Shown here in pieces: positions 1 through 6,296 of a stretch of 13,649 bases of DNA. Source of the stretch: Candidatus Scatomorpha merdipullorum (lineage in GTDB: Bacteria > Bacillota > Clostridia > Oscillospirales > Oscillospiraceae); contig DVJK01000064.1 in the NCBI GenBank assembly GCA_018716795.1, positions 1-13,649 on the forward strand. Direction: 5' to 3'. The notes under the pieces were generated by a model. That model was not told the DNA's origin. It did not search any database and saw only the letters and a list, made by a program, of their open reading frames with translations. The first letter of the stretch is position 1. The number at the start of each line of letters is the position of its first letter. A program made the translations under genes and the position numbers.

Positions 1-28
1 AAAGACAACCCTGACGGTTTTCTTTCAC
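1..28 (-). CDS. Possible start of an unidentified gene, cut by the window edge
   Basis: A GTG at 28 reading leftwards is preceded by a good Shine-Dalgarno sequence, GGAGGG, at 43-38 on the minus strand, nine bases upstream. It opens a frame reading MKENRQGCL before the window ends. Nine residues are too few to name the product. In Bacillus, yabA and a tRNA methyltransferase gene follow ricT, so a gene of the same operon is possible, but this is inference. The 207-base gap to ricT and the inverted repeat in it could also mean a separate unit. Confidence 0.3.
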
Positions 29-107
29 AATATCTTTCCCTCCGAAACTTGTCACGAGCGCGTTCTTCGACAGCCTGATTGTTCGCTCACTCCGCTCCGC
101 GAGAGGT

Positions 108-138
108 ATTTTCGGGCGGGCAAAGCTCGCCCGAAAAT
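108..138. repeat. Inverted repeat, 14-bp arms, 3-base loop
   Basis: Arms at 108-121 and 125-138 pair over 14 positions with one G-T wobble, around the loop AAA. The arms begin ATTTTCGGGCG. The T-run is on the 5' side and the A-run on the 3' side, the reverse of an intrinsic terminator, so it is not an obvious terminator for ricT on either strand. The surrounding 60-170 stretch has further short GC-rich repeats (CCGCGAG occurs twice) and looks like an interspersed non-coding repeat. No promoter is evident between ricT and the window edge. Confidence 0.6.
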
Positions 139-235
139 GTATTTCAATTTATTTAGCCGCGAGCGGCGAAACTTAAGCGAGGCCTTTTCAGCCAGCCTGA
201 GCGCCCGGGTTTGAATGAACACGGGCACTGAATTT

Positions 236-1474
236 TTATTGCTGCTGAGGCGGCTTGCCGCTGCCGCCGCGGCCACCGCGGCTGCCGCGGCGGCGCTTGG
301 GCCGGTACGCGGGCGCGCCCTCGCGCTGCTCACCCTCGCGGGGCGGACGGCGGTCGCGGCGCTCGTCGCCGCCCTCGCGCTTTTCGCGCCGGTCGCGGCG
401 CTGGCTGTCCGGGCGCTCGCCGCGCTCGGGCTTCTCCCGGCGCTGGCCTTCGCTCCGCTCGCCGCGCTTGGCTCCGCCGCGGCGCTGGCTGCTCTTGCGG
501 CGGACGGGCGCGCTGCTCTGGCGGCGGGGCTCCTCCTCGGGTTCCGCGACGGGCTCCGCGGCGGGCTCGTCCTCAGTCTCGGGCGTTTCCGGCTCCTCCC
601 GACGCTGAAGCACGTGGGCCGGGGCCTCGCCGTTCTTCGGGCGGCCTCCGGGCACGACGGCCACCTCGCTGCCGGAATAGTTCTTGAAGACGGCCTCGCC
701 CTCGCCGTCGAGCCGCACCTTGACCGTGCCGCGCAGGATGTTCACCTGCGTGACGGTGCCGAAGCCCGCCGGCGTCTCGACAAAGGCGCCGTTCTTGGGC
801 ACGGCCTTGACCAGGCCCTCGTAGGCCTCCTCCTCATAGCGCAGGCAGCACATGAGCCGGCCGCAGGTGCCGGATATCTTCGTCGGGTTGAGGGAGAGCG
901 ACTGCGTCTTGGCCATCTTGGTGCTGACCGGCTGGAACTCCGTCAGGAACTGGCTGCAGCAGAGCGGGCGGCCGCAGATGCCTATCCCGCCGAGCATCTT
1001 CGCCTCGTCGCGCACGCCTATCTGCCGGAGCTCTATGCGGCTTCGGAACACGCCTGCGAGGTCCTTGACCAGCTCGCGGAAGTCGACGCGCCCGTCGCTG
1101 GTGAAGTAAAAGGTTATCTTGTTGCCCTCGAAGCTTATCTCGTCGTCCACGAGCTTCATGTCGAGGCCGTGGGCGGCGACCTTCTCGCGGCATATCACGA
1201 GGGCTTCGCGCTCCCGCTCGCGGTTTATCTCCTGCACGCGGCGGTCGTTCTCCGTCGCGATGCGCACGACGGGGCGTATCGGCGGGACGACCTTCTCGTT
1301 GGAGACGTAGTGGTTCCCGGCCACGCAGGTGGCGTACTCGAGTCCCTTGCTCGTCTCGACAATGACGTCCTCCCCGGGCGCGATTTTGAGTCTGTTCGCG
1401 TCGAAGTAATAGGCCTTGCCGCGGCCCTTGAATTTGACGCTGACCACTTCGGTCACATTGTTATCTTCCAGCAA
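236..1474 (-). CDS. ricT: RicT (YaaT) PSP1-domain protein with Arg/Gly-rich tail
   Basis: RicT is known as part of the RicA-RicF-RicT (Y) complex that binds Fe-S clusters and steers RNase Y in mRNA maturation. It also affects sporulation and competence in Bacillus. The core (about 1-280) has the PSP1 pattern with Cys at 167, 172, 173 (GICGRPLCC) and 204, 209, 210 (GTCGRLMCC). The family is usually near 270-300 residues; this protein has 412. Residues 293-316 are acidic and Pro-rich, and 317-412 are rich in Arg, Gly, Glu and Gln, apparently disordered. The start is TTG at 1474. GAGGA at 1485-1481 lies six bases upstream and overlaps the holB stop codon, implying translational coupling. The gene follows holB by 9 bases, the same order as in Bacillus. 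Confidence 0.93.
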   Translation of the reverse strand: MLEDNNVTEVVSVKFKGRGKAYYFDANRLKIAPGEDVIVETSKGLEYATCVAGNHYVSNEKVVPPIRPVVRIATENDRRVQEINREREREALVICREKVAAHGLDMKLVDDEISFEGNKITFYFTSDGRVDFRELVKDLAGVFRSRIELRQIGVRDEAKMLGGIGICGRPLCCSQFLTEFQPVSTKMAKTQSLSLNPTKISGTCGRLMCCLRYEEEAYEGLVKAVPKNGAFVETPAGFGTVTQVNILRGTVKVRLDGEGEAVFKNYSGSEVAVVPGGRPKNGEAPAHVLQRREEPETPETEDEPAAEPVAEPEEEPRRQSSAPVRRKSSQRRGGAKRGERSEGQRREKPERGERPDSQRRDRREKREGGDERRDRRPPREGEQREGAPAYRPKRRRGSRGGRGGSGKPPQQQ

Positions 1475-1480
1475 TTTTAT

Positions 1481-1485
1481 TCCTC
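1481..1485 (-). promoter_or_regulatory. Shine-Dalgarno of ricT, fixing a TTG start
   Basis: GAGGA on the minus strand is followed by six bases and then TTG at 1474. Its last A-side bases overlap the TGA of holB at 1486-1484. No ATG in the same frame lies between it and the conserved N-terminal sequence, so TTG is the start. Confidence 0.75.
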
Positions 1486-2278
1486 ATTTCTGTATGCCGT
1501 CCACGGCCAGAAGGGCCATGACGCTTTTGACGCCCACGTTCTGCGCGAGATAGCTCCCGCAGCGCTCCAGCAGGGCGTCCGTCCGGGCCGCCTGAGAGCC
1601 CGTGAGCGATATTTCCGATTTGCCGAGCAATATGTCGGCCAGCTTCTCCCTCGCGGCGCGCAGCACGGCGGCGCAGCGGCGGGAATCCATGCCCTCGTGC
1701 GCGCTGCACCAGAGCAGGAGCTCCGCGCGGGAGCCGGAGGCGACGCGGCCCAGCAGCTCCGCGGCCGCGGCGGCGTCCTCGGCGTTCTCCTCGGCGTCGG
1801 CGTTGGCGCGCAGAAGCTCGCAGCGCGAGCGCACCGTGGGCAGGAGCAGCGCGGGATTCTCCGCGCAGAGGATGAAGGCGGTGTTCGCCGGAGGCTCTTC
1901 CAGCAGCTTCAAAAGGGCGTTCTGGGCCTGCCGGTTCATTATGCCCGCGTCGGCGAGGATGAAGACCTTCCTGCGCCCCTCGTTGGGCATGACCTGCGCG
2001 TCGGAGACGAGGCCGCGCACCTGGTCGACCGTCATCTCGCGCCGCTTGCGGCCCTGCGAGTCGAGCCCGGCGGAGACGAGGACGATGTCCGGGTGGTTCC
2101 CGGCCAGCGACTTGCGGCAGGCCCGGCAGCGGCCGCAGGGCCGCTCAACCCCGTCGGCCTCGCAGAGCATGGCCGCGGCGAGCGTCCGGGCGAGGCCCAG
2201 CCGCGCCTCTTCGTTCATGGAGGCGGCGATATATGCGTGGGCGAGCTCGGTCCCGCCCGGTATTCTCAATGCTTCCAT
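1484..2278 (-). CDS. holB: DNA polymerase III delta' subunit
   Basis: Delta' is the rigid arm of the clamp loader that places the sliding clamp on primed DNA. The product has 264 residues from ATG 2278. It shows the family opening LAHAYI (12-17), a four-Cys zinc module (C39, C48, C51, C54), the conserved helix NALLKLLEEPP (120-130) and the SRC motif (151-153). The Walker A site is degenerate (AASMNEEARLG in place of GxxGxGKT), consistent with delta' not hydrolysing ATP. The C-terminal domain is shorter than in the usual 300-330 residue proteins. A reading from TTG 2314 would add 12 residues, but that TTG lies inside a -35 box, so ATG 2278 is preferred. ricT follows 9 bases downstream. Confidence 0.92.
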   Translation of the reverse strand: MEALRIPGGTELAHAYIAASMNEEARLGLARTLAAAMLCEADGVERPCGRCRACRKSLAGNHPDIVLVSAGLDSQGRKRREMTVDQVRGLVSDAQVMPNEGRRKVFILADAGIMNRQAQNALLKLLEEPPANTAFILCAENPALLLPTVRSRCELLRANADAEENAEDAAAAAELLGRVASGSRAELLLWCSAHEGMDSRRCAAVLRAAREKLADILLGKSEISLTGSQAARTDALLERCGSYLAQNVGVKSVMALLAVDGIQK

Positions 2279-2285
2279 AAGCTTT

Positions 2286-2314
2286 ATTTTACCTTTCCGC
2301 GGCGGCGGAGTCAA
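2286..2314 (-). promoter_or_regulatory. Promoter of holB-ricT, very close to the start codon
   Basis: On the minus strand, TTGACT (2314-2309) is followed by a 17-base spacer and TAAAAT (2291-2286). Only seven bases separate the -10 box from the ATG at 2278, so transcription should begin at or within a base or two of the start codon. This predicts a leaderless holB mRNA. An AAAGG at 2298-2294 could look like a ribosome site but lies inside the promoter spacer, about 15 bases from the ATG. Confidence 0.65.
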
Positions 2315-2578
2315 CAGTATTTGCGCCGGTATTTGCTTTCTCGGGCGGCTTTATAAGCCTGCGGAGGCAGAAGCCGCCCGGCCGGGCCGGGAAAAATTCG
2401 GTGCGCGGGCCCTTTGTGGAAATTGACGGAAATGGCCCGCGAAATCAGCCGGACAGTCGGGAAACACGGCGCGGATTTTGCGAAAAACATGGCGAATAAG
2501 GCAAATATCGAACCGAAATCCCGCGCAAAAGTTGTTAGAATTATGCGGCGCGATTTGGTTTCACGCTTCAAAATGTTG
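2315..2578. other. Intergenic stretch between divergent holB and the Mo operon
   Basis: The divergent start codons at 2278 and 2700 are 421 bases apart, and no convincing gene lies between them. The left part has GC-rich repeats (2370-2392) and an imperfectly spaced 7-bp inverted repeat, GCGGGCC at 2405-2411 with GGCCCGC at 2434-2440. From about 2440 the composition shifts to lower GC than any gene here. A 56-residue frame from ATG 2432 has no ribosome site and runs into the promoter of the next operon, so it is left out. Confidence 0.5.
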
Positions 2579-2587
2579 TTGCAACAA
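2576..2587. promoter_or_regulatory. Perfect 12-bp palindrome over the -35 box, operator candidate
   Basis: TTGTTGCAACAA is its own reverse complement and covers the -35 box (2579-2584) of the promoter of the MoeA-like gene. A dimeric repressor bound here would block RNA polymerase. The sequence does not resemble the ModE site as I know it, and the binding protein cannot be named. Confidence 0.4.
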
Positions 2588-2607
2588 GGAATTTGTTGAG
2601 TTAAAAT
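2579..2607 (+). promoter_or_regulatory. Promoter of the molybdenum cofactor operon
   Basis: TTGCAA (2579-2584), a 17-base spacer and TAAAAT (2602-2607) form a good sigma-A type promoter. Transcription would begin near 2614, giving a leader of about 85 bases before ATG 2700. The leader ends with GGAGG at 2687-2691, eight bases from the ATG. I could not recognise a known riboswitch fold in the leader. Confidence 0.6.
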
Positions 2608-2699
2608 ACTATCAGAAAGCGACTTGTAATTAATTAATAGTTGCTTTATCCGAACAGCGGGTAAAAGCGCTCAAGTCATAGACCACGGAGGTATAGGAA

Positions 2700-3725
2700 A
2701 TGAAGCTGATGCGCACGGAGGACGCGGTCGGGCAGGTGCTCTGCCACGACATAACTCAGATTATACGCGGCGTTACGAAGGATGCGGTGTTCCGCAAGGG
2801 GCACATAATCGCGCCCGAGGACATACCCGTCCTGCTGAGCGTGGGCAAGGACCACATCTACGTCTGGGAGAACGACGAGACGATGTACCACGAGGACGAG
2901 GCCGCGGAGATACTGCGCGACATCTGCATGAACGAGGGCATGAGCGCGTCGAAGCCCAAGGAGGGCAAGATAGAGCTCACGGCCGCGCGCGACGGGCTCT
3001 TCCTCGTGAACCGCGAAAAGCTCCGCGCGATAAATTCGCTCGGCCGCATGATGATAGCCACCCGTCCCGGCGGCGTCGCCGTCAGGGCCGGGGCCAAGCT
3101 CTGCGGCACGAGGATTATCCCGTTGGTCATAGAGAAGGCGGCCATGGAGCGCGCGAAGGAGGCCGCCGGGCCCGAGCCCATACTGAGCCTCAAGCCCATA
3201 AAGCCCAAGAAGTACGGCGTCGTCACCACCGGCAACGAGGTCTTCTACGGCCGCATACAGGACACCTTCACGCCGGTCATAGAGGAAAAAATGGCCGAGT
3301 TCGGCTGCGAGATGATAGGCCACGAGGTCTCGAACGACGAGCATGAGCGCATAACCGGCTGCATCAACAAGCTGCTGGACATGGGCTGCGAGCTGGTGCT
3401 CTGCACCGGCGGGATGAGCGTCGACCCCGACGACATGACGCCGCTCGCCATTAAGAACACGGGCGCGGATATAGTCTCCTACGGCGCGCCGGTGCTGCCG
3501 GGCGCGATGTTCCTGCTGAGCTATATGGCCGACGGACGGCCCGTCGTGGGCCTGCCCGGCTGCGTCATGTACGCCAAGCGGACGATATTCGACATTGTCC
3601 TGCCCTTCCTGCTCGCGGACGAGCCGGTGACGGCGGATATGCTTGCGGGCCTCGGCAACGGCGGGCTCTGCCTCAACTGCCCGGTCTGCCGCTTCCCGGA
3701 CTGCGGCTTCGGCAGGTGGCAGTGA
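2700..3725 (+). CDS. MoeA-like molybdopterin-binding protein with C-terminal Cys motif
   Basis: Residues about 168-310 form a MoeA/MogA-type molybdopterin-binding domain with TTGNE (176-180), TGGMSVDPDD (236-245) and GLPG (284-287). In MoeA this fold binds adenylylated molybdopterin and helps insert molybdate. The N-terminal 165 residues match only loosely the long MoeA domains, so the protein (341 residues) is shorter than typical MoeA of about 400. The last 20 residues carry four Cys (C324, C327, C330, C335) as LCLNCPVCRFPDC, which could bind a metal or Fe-S cluster. I recall such tails in short clostridial molybdopterin-binding proteins, some near Mo-hydroxylase genes. It is first in the operon, and its stop overlaps the moaC start (TGATG). 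The exact role, Mo insertion or enzyme-specific chaperone, is open. Confidence 0.85.
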   Translation: MKLMRTEDAVGQVLCHDITQIIRGVTKDAVFRKGHIIAPEDIPVLLSVGKDHIYVWENDETMYHEDEAAEILRDICMNEGMSASKPKEGKIELTAARDGLFLVNREKLRAINSLGRMMIATRPGGVAVRAGAKLCGTRIIPLVIEKAAMERAKEAAGPEPILSLKPIKPKKYGVVTTGNEVFYGRIQDTFTPVIEEKMAEFGCEMIGHEVSNDEHERITGCINKLLDMGCELVLCTGGMSVDPDDMTPLAIKNTGADIVSYGAPVLPGAMFLLSYMADGRPVVGLPGCVMYAKRTIFDIVLPFLLADEPVTADMLAGLGNGGLCLNCPVCRFPDCGFGRWQ

Positions 3726-4213
3726 TGGGCTTCACGCATATAGACGCCGAGGGCAACGCCGTAATGGTCGACGTCGGCGAAAAGGCCGTCACGCAGCGCC
3801 GCGCCGTCGCCGAGGGGAAAATACGCCTCTCCGACGAGTGCTTTGCTCTGGTCGAGGCCGGGCGCATGAAGAAGGGCGACGTGCTGGGCGTGGCGCAGGT
3901 GGCCGGGATAATGGCGGCGAAGAGGAACGCCGAGCTCATACCGCTCTGCCACACGCTGCTGCTCACAAGCGTGAAGGTGGAGCTTGAGCTGCTCGCCGCG
4001 ACGCGCGAGGTGCGCGCCGTCTGCACGGTCAAGTGCGACGGGAAGACCGGCGTGGAGATGGAGGCGCTGACCGGCGTCTCCGTGGCGCTGCTGACGGTTT
4101 ACGACATGTGCAAGGCCGTCGACAAGCGCATGGTCATAGGCGATATCCACCTCGTCGAAAAGCAGGGAGGAAAGAGCGGGGATTTCCGCTTTGAGGAAGG
4201 CAATGCTGGATAA
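3725..4213 (+). CDS. moaC: Cyclic pyranopterin monophosphate synthase MoaC
   Basis: MoaC converts the MoaA product (3',8-cyclo-7,8-dihydro-GTP) to cyclic pyranopterin monophosphate. The 162-residue protein has full family length and keeps the expected active-site residues: K50, H76 (in PLCHT), E111, D127 and K130 (in VYDMCK), each one position off the Escherichia coli numbering. Start ATG 3725 overlaps the stop of the preceding gene as TGATG, and AGGTGG at 3713-3718 is a suitable ribosome site. A GTG at 3716 is in frame but sits on that ribosome site, so it is less likely. The 3' end overlaps moaA by 11 bases, so the genes are translationally coupled. Confidence 0.95.
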   Translation: MGFTHIDAEGNAVMVDVGEKAVTQRRAVAEGKIRLSDECFALVEAGRMKKGDVLGVAQVAGIMAAKRNAELIPLCHTLLLTSVKVELELLAATREVRAVCTVKCDGKTGVEMEALTGVSVALLTVYDMCKAVDKRMVIGDIHLVEKQGGKSGDFRFEEGNAG

Positions 4214-5168
4214 ATTCGGACGAAATATTGATTACCTGCGCATTTCAATCACCGACCGCTGCAATCTGCGCTGCAAGTACTGCATGCCGGCCGGCTGCGA
4301 CATGGTCGGGCACGAGGACATCCTCAGCTATGAGGAGCTCCTGCGCCTCGCGCAGCTCTTTGCGCGAACCGGCGTGAGGCACGTGCGCGTCACGGGCGGC
4401 GAGCCGCTTGTGAGGAAGGGCGCGGCGGATTTCGTGCGGGAGCTGAAGGCCGTGCCCGGCGTCGAGAAGGTCAGCCTCACGACAAACGGCACGCTGCTTG
4501 AAAAGCACGCCCTCGCCCTCGCCGGGGCGGGGCTGGACAGCGTGAATATCAGCCTGGACACGACGGACGCGGCCCTGGCGCGGGAGATAACCGGCTCGGA
4601 CGGCGTCGTGGACGCGGTGCGCGCCTCCGTCGGGCTCATGCGCTCGCTGGGCGTGCCCGTGAAGCTCAACGCCGTGCTGCTTGCCGAGACCGCAGGCACG
4701 GTGACCGAGCTCGCGCGCTTCGCCGAGGAGGGCGTGCCCGTGCGCTTCATCGAGCTCATGCCCATGGGCGTGGGCCGCTTTGAGCGCGGCTATGACCCCG
4801 ACGCGGCGCTCGCCGCGCTCAGGTGCGTCTGGCCAGACCTGCACCCCGTCGACGCGCGCATCGGCTTCGGCCCTGCGCAGTACTACGCCTCTGCGGCGCT
4901 CAAAGCGCCGATAGGCTTCATAGACGCGGTGTCGCACCGCTTCTGCTCGGGCTGCAACCGCGTCCGGCTCACGAGCCGGGGCTTTTTGAAGCCCTGCCTC
5001 TGCTTCGACGAGGGCGCGGATTTGCGCGAGCTGCTCCGCTCGGGCGCGGACGACGCCGAAATCCTCGCCGCAATCGAGGGCTGCGTCTTCAACAAGCCGA
5101 GGCAGCACTGCTTCGACACGCCGCAGGATATGACCGAGAGCAGGCTTATGTCTCAAATTGGAGGTTAA
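4203..5168 (+). CDS. moaA: GTP 3',8-cyclase MoaA (radical SAM)
   Basis: MoaA is the first enzyme of molybdenum cofactor synthesis and rearranges GTP by radical chemistry with two Fe4S4 clusters. The N-terminal cluster motif is C20-x3-C24-x2-C27 (CNLRCKYC), followed by VTGGEPL (63-69). The C-terminal cluster that binds GTP has C248, C251 and C265 with the conserved CNRVRLTSRG between them. The protein ends in the conserved Gly-Gly (320-321). At 321 residues it has normal length. Start ATG 4203 follows GAGGAAGG (4193-4200), inside the end of moaC; a TTG at 4191 would add four residues. The next gene starts four bases after the stop. Confidence 0.96.
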   Translation: MLDKFGRNIDYLRISITDRCNLRCKYCMPAGCDMVGHEDILSYEELLRLAQLFARTGVRHVRVTGGEPLVRKGAADFVRELKAVPGVEKVSLTTNGTLLEKHALALAGAGLDSVNISLDTTDAALAREITGSDGVVDAVRASVGLMRSLGVPVKLNAVLLAETAGTVTELARFAEEGVPVRFIELMPMGVGRFERGYDPDAALAALRCVWPDLHPVDARIGFGPAQYYASAALKAPIGFIDAVSHRFCSGCNRVRLTSRGFLKPCLCFDEGADLRELLRSGADDAEILAAIEGCVFNKPRQHCFDTPQDMTESRLMSQIGG

Positions 5169-5172
5169 ATAC

Positions 5173-6108
5173 ATGGGAACCGTACTGGCTGTATGTATAA
5201 GCGAGAAAAAGGGCGTGCAGAAGCGCGACGTCGGCTCGGGCAAATTTATACCCGACTGGGGCATTGAGAACGACGCGCACGCCGGGCACTGGCACCGGCA
5301 GGTGAGCCTCCTCTCCGCCGACAAGATAGAGGCCTTCCGCGCGAAGGGCGCGGACGTGGTCTACGGCGACTTCGGCGAGAACCTGGTCGTCAGCGGCTTC
5401 GACTTCCGCGCCCTGCCCGTGGGCACGCTGCTGCGCTGCGGCGACGTCCTGCTCGAGATGACGCAGATAGGCAAGGAGTGCCACAGCCACTGCGCCATTT
5501 TCAAGGCCGTGGGCGACTGCATCATGCCGCGCGAGGGCGTCTTCGCCCGCGTGCTCGAGGGCGGAGTTATCAAAAACGGCGACGAGATGGAGATTGTCGA
5601 GCGCACGACGCCGCGGCCCTATCAGGCGGCGGTCATAACCCTAAGCGACAAGGGCGCGGCAGGGGAGAGGGAGGATACCTCCGGCCCCGCGATAAAGGAG
5701 CGGCTGGAGAGCTCCGGCTACGAGGTGGTCGAGACTCTGCTCCTGCCCGACGGCAGGGGCCCGCTCAAGGCGCAGCTCATAAGGCTCTGCGACCAGCGGC
5801 AGCTGGATTTGATTCTCACCACCGGCGGCACGGGCTTCACGCCCCGCGACGTCACGCCCGAGGCCACCCGCGAGGTCGCCGAGCGCGAGGCGCCCGGCAT
5901 AGCCGAGGCAATACGCGCGTACAGCATGCAGTTTACGCGCCGGGCCATGTTCTCCCGCGGCGCCGCGGTCATACGCGGGAAGACGCTGATTGTAAACCTG
6001 CCCGGCAGCACCAAGGCCGTCCGCGAGAGCATGGACGCCTTCCTCGACGACCTGCCGCACGCGCTGGATATGCTGAGGAACGCAGTCAGCGACTGCGGGA
6101 GGAAATAG
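5173..6108 (+). CDS. MOSC domain - MogA/MoaB domain fusion
   Basis: Two Mo-cofactor domains are joined in 311 residues. Residues about 1-142 are a MOSC domain, a family linked to sulfur transfer and Mo-cofactor sulfuration, with Cys 103, 107 and 116 and the block MPREGVFARVLEGG (118-131). Residues about 148-305 are a MogA/MoaB domain, which adenylylates molybdopterin, with SDKGAAGEREDTSGP (158-172), TTGGTGFTPRDVTPEA (216-231) and NLPGS (275-279). A short linker joins them without a frame break. ATG 5173 follows GGAGG (5160-5164) by eight bases; an upstream TTG at 5158 would overlap the ribosome site. It is the last gene of the close-packed cofactor operon. Which enzyme the MOSC half serves is not visible here. 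Confidence 0.92.
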   Translation: MGTVLAVCISEKKGVQKRDVGSGKFIPDWGIENDAHAGHWHRQVSLLSADKIEAFRAKGADVVYGDFGENLVVSGFDFRALPVGTLLRCGDVLLEMTQIGKECHSHCAIFKAVGDCIMPREGVFARVLEGGVIKNGDEMEIVERTTPRPYQAAVITLSDKGAAGEREDTSGPAIKERLESSGYEVVETLLLPDGRGPLKAQLIRLCDQRQLDLILTTGGTGFTPRDVTPEATREVAEREAPGIAEAIRAYSMQFTRRAMFSRGAAVIRGKTLIVNLPGSTKAVRESMDAFLDDLPHALDMLRNAVSDCGRK

Positions 6109-6147
6109 GGGTTTAATAACGAATTTTATTAATTTAAATTATTTCCC

Positions 6148-6185
6148 GGGGCGCTTTCTTTTGGAGCGCCAAAAGAAAGCGCCCC
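6148..6185. repeat. Perfect 17-bp inverted repeat with AGCG loop
   Basis: Arms 6148-6164 (starting GGGGCGCTTTC) and 6169-6185 are exact reverse complements around AGCG. Neither strand has a T-run after the stem, so it is not a standard Rho-independent terminator. Flanks are very AT-rich (6117-6144 and 6189-6220), unlike the genes. It lies between the cofactor operon and modA and may be a dispersed repeat, an RNA-stabilising stem or a weak terminator. Confidence 0.8.
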
Positions 6186-6253
6186 TCAGAAAAACAATTA
6201 AAAATTTAATATTTTGAAATTACTTTCGAGCAAGGACACGTAAAGCCGTGTTT

Positions 6254-6262
6254 TGCTATAAA
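6254..6262 (+). promoter_or_regulatory. Probable extended -10 promoter for modABC
   Basis: TG, one base, then TATAAA (6257-6262) matches an extended -10 element. At the usual distance upstream there is no good -35 box (GGACAC). A small dyad, ACACG (6236-6240) with CGTGT (6247-6251), lies just before it and might be a regulator site. The gap from the previous gene and this element suggest that modA has its own start of transcription. Confidence 0.4.
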
Positions 6263-6296
6263 TCCATTGCGAACAGCAAGGAAGGAAGGTAAACGT

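Noticed and set aside
215..2356. A 713-codon open frame on the plus strand across ricT and holB
   Set aside because: It is antisense to two well-supported genes, has low-complexity Ala/Leu/Arg composition and no ribosome site, as expected for the complement of GC-rich genes.
2311..2571. An 86-residue minus-strand frame upstream of holB
   Set aside because: No ribosome site or family resemblance; its end crosses the holB promoter.
2432..2599. A 56-residue basic frame in the gap before the Mo operon
   Set aside because: There is no spaced ribosome site, no recognisable family, and it runs across the -35 box of the next promoter.
2614..2699. Molybdenum-cofactor riboswitch in the leader of the Mo operon
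   Set aside because: The leader is only about 85 bases and I could not find the long helices of that motif by eye. A covariance-model search (Rfam Moco_RNA_motif) would decide.
6148..6185. Terminator of the cofactor operon
   Set aside because: The stem is very strong but no T-run follows on either strand. Rho-independent termination is unlikely, though read-through has not been measured.
6236..6279. ModE-type operator before modA
   Set aside because: Only short dyads (ACACG/CGTGT and TTGCT/AGCAA) are present; the TATAT-like half-sites of ModE are not visible.
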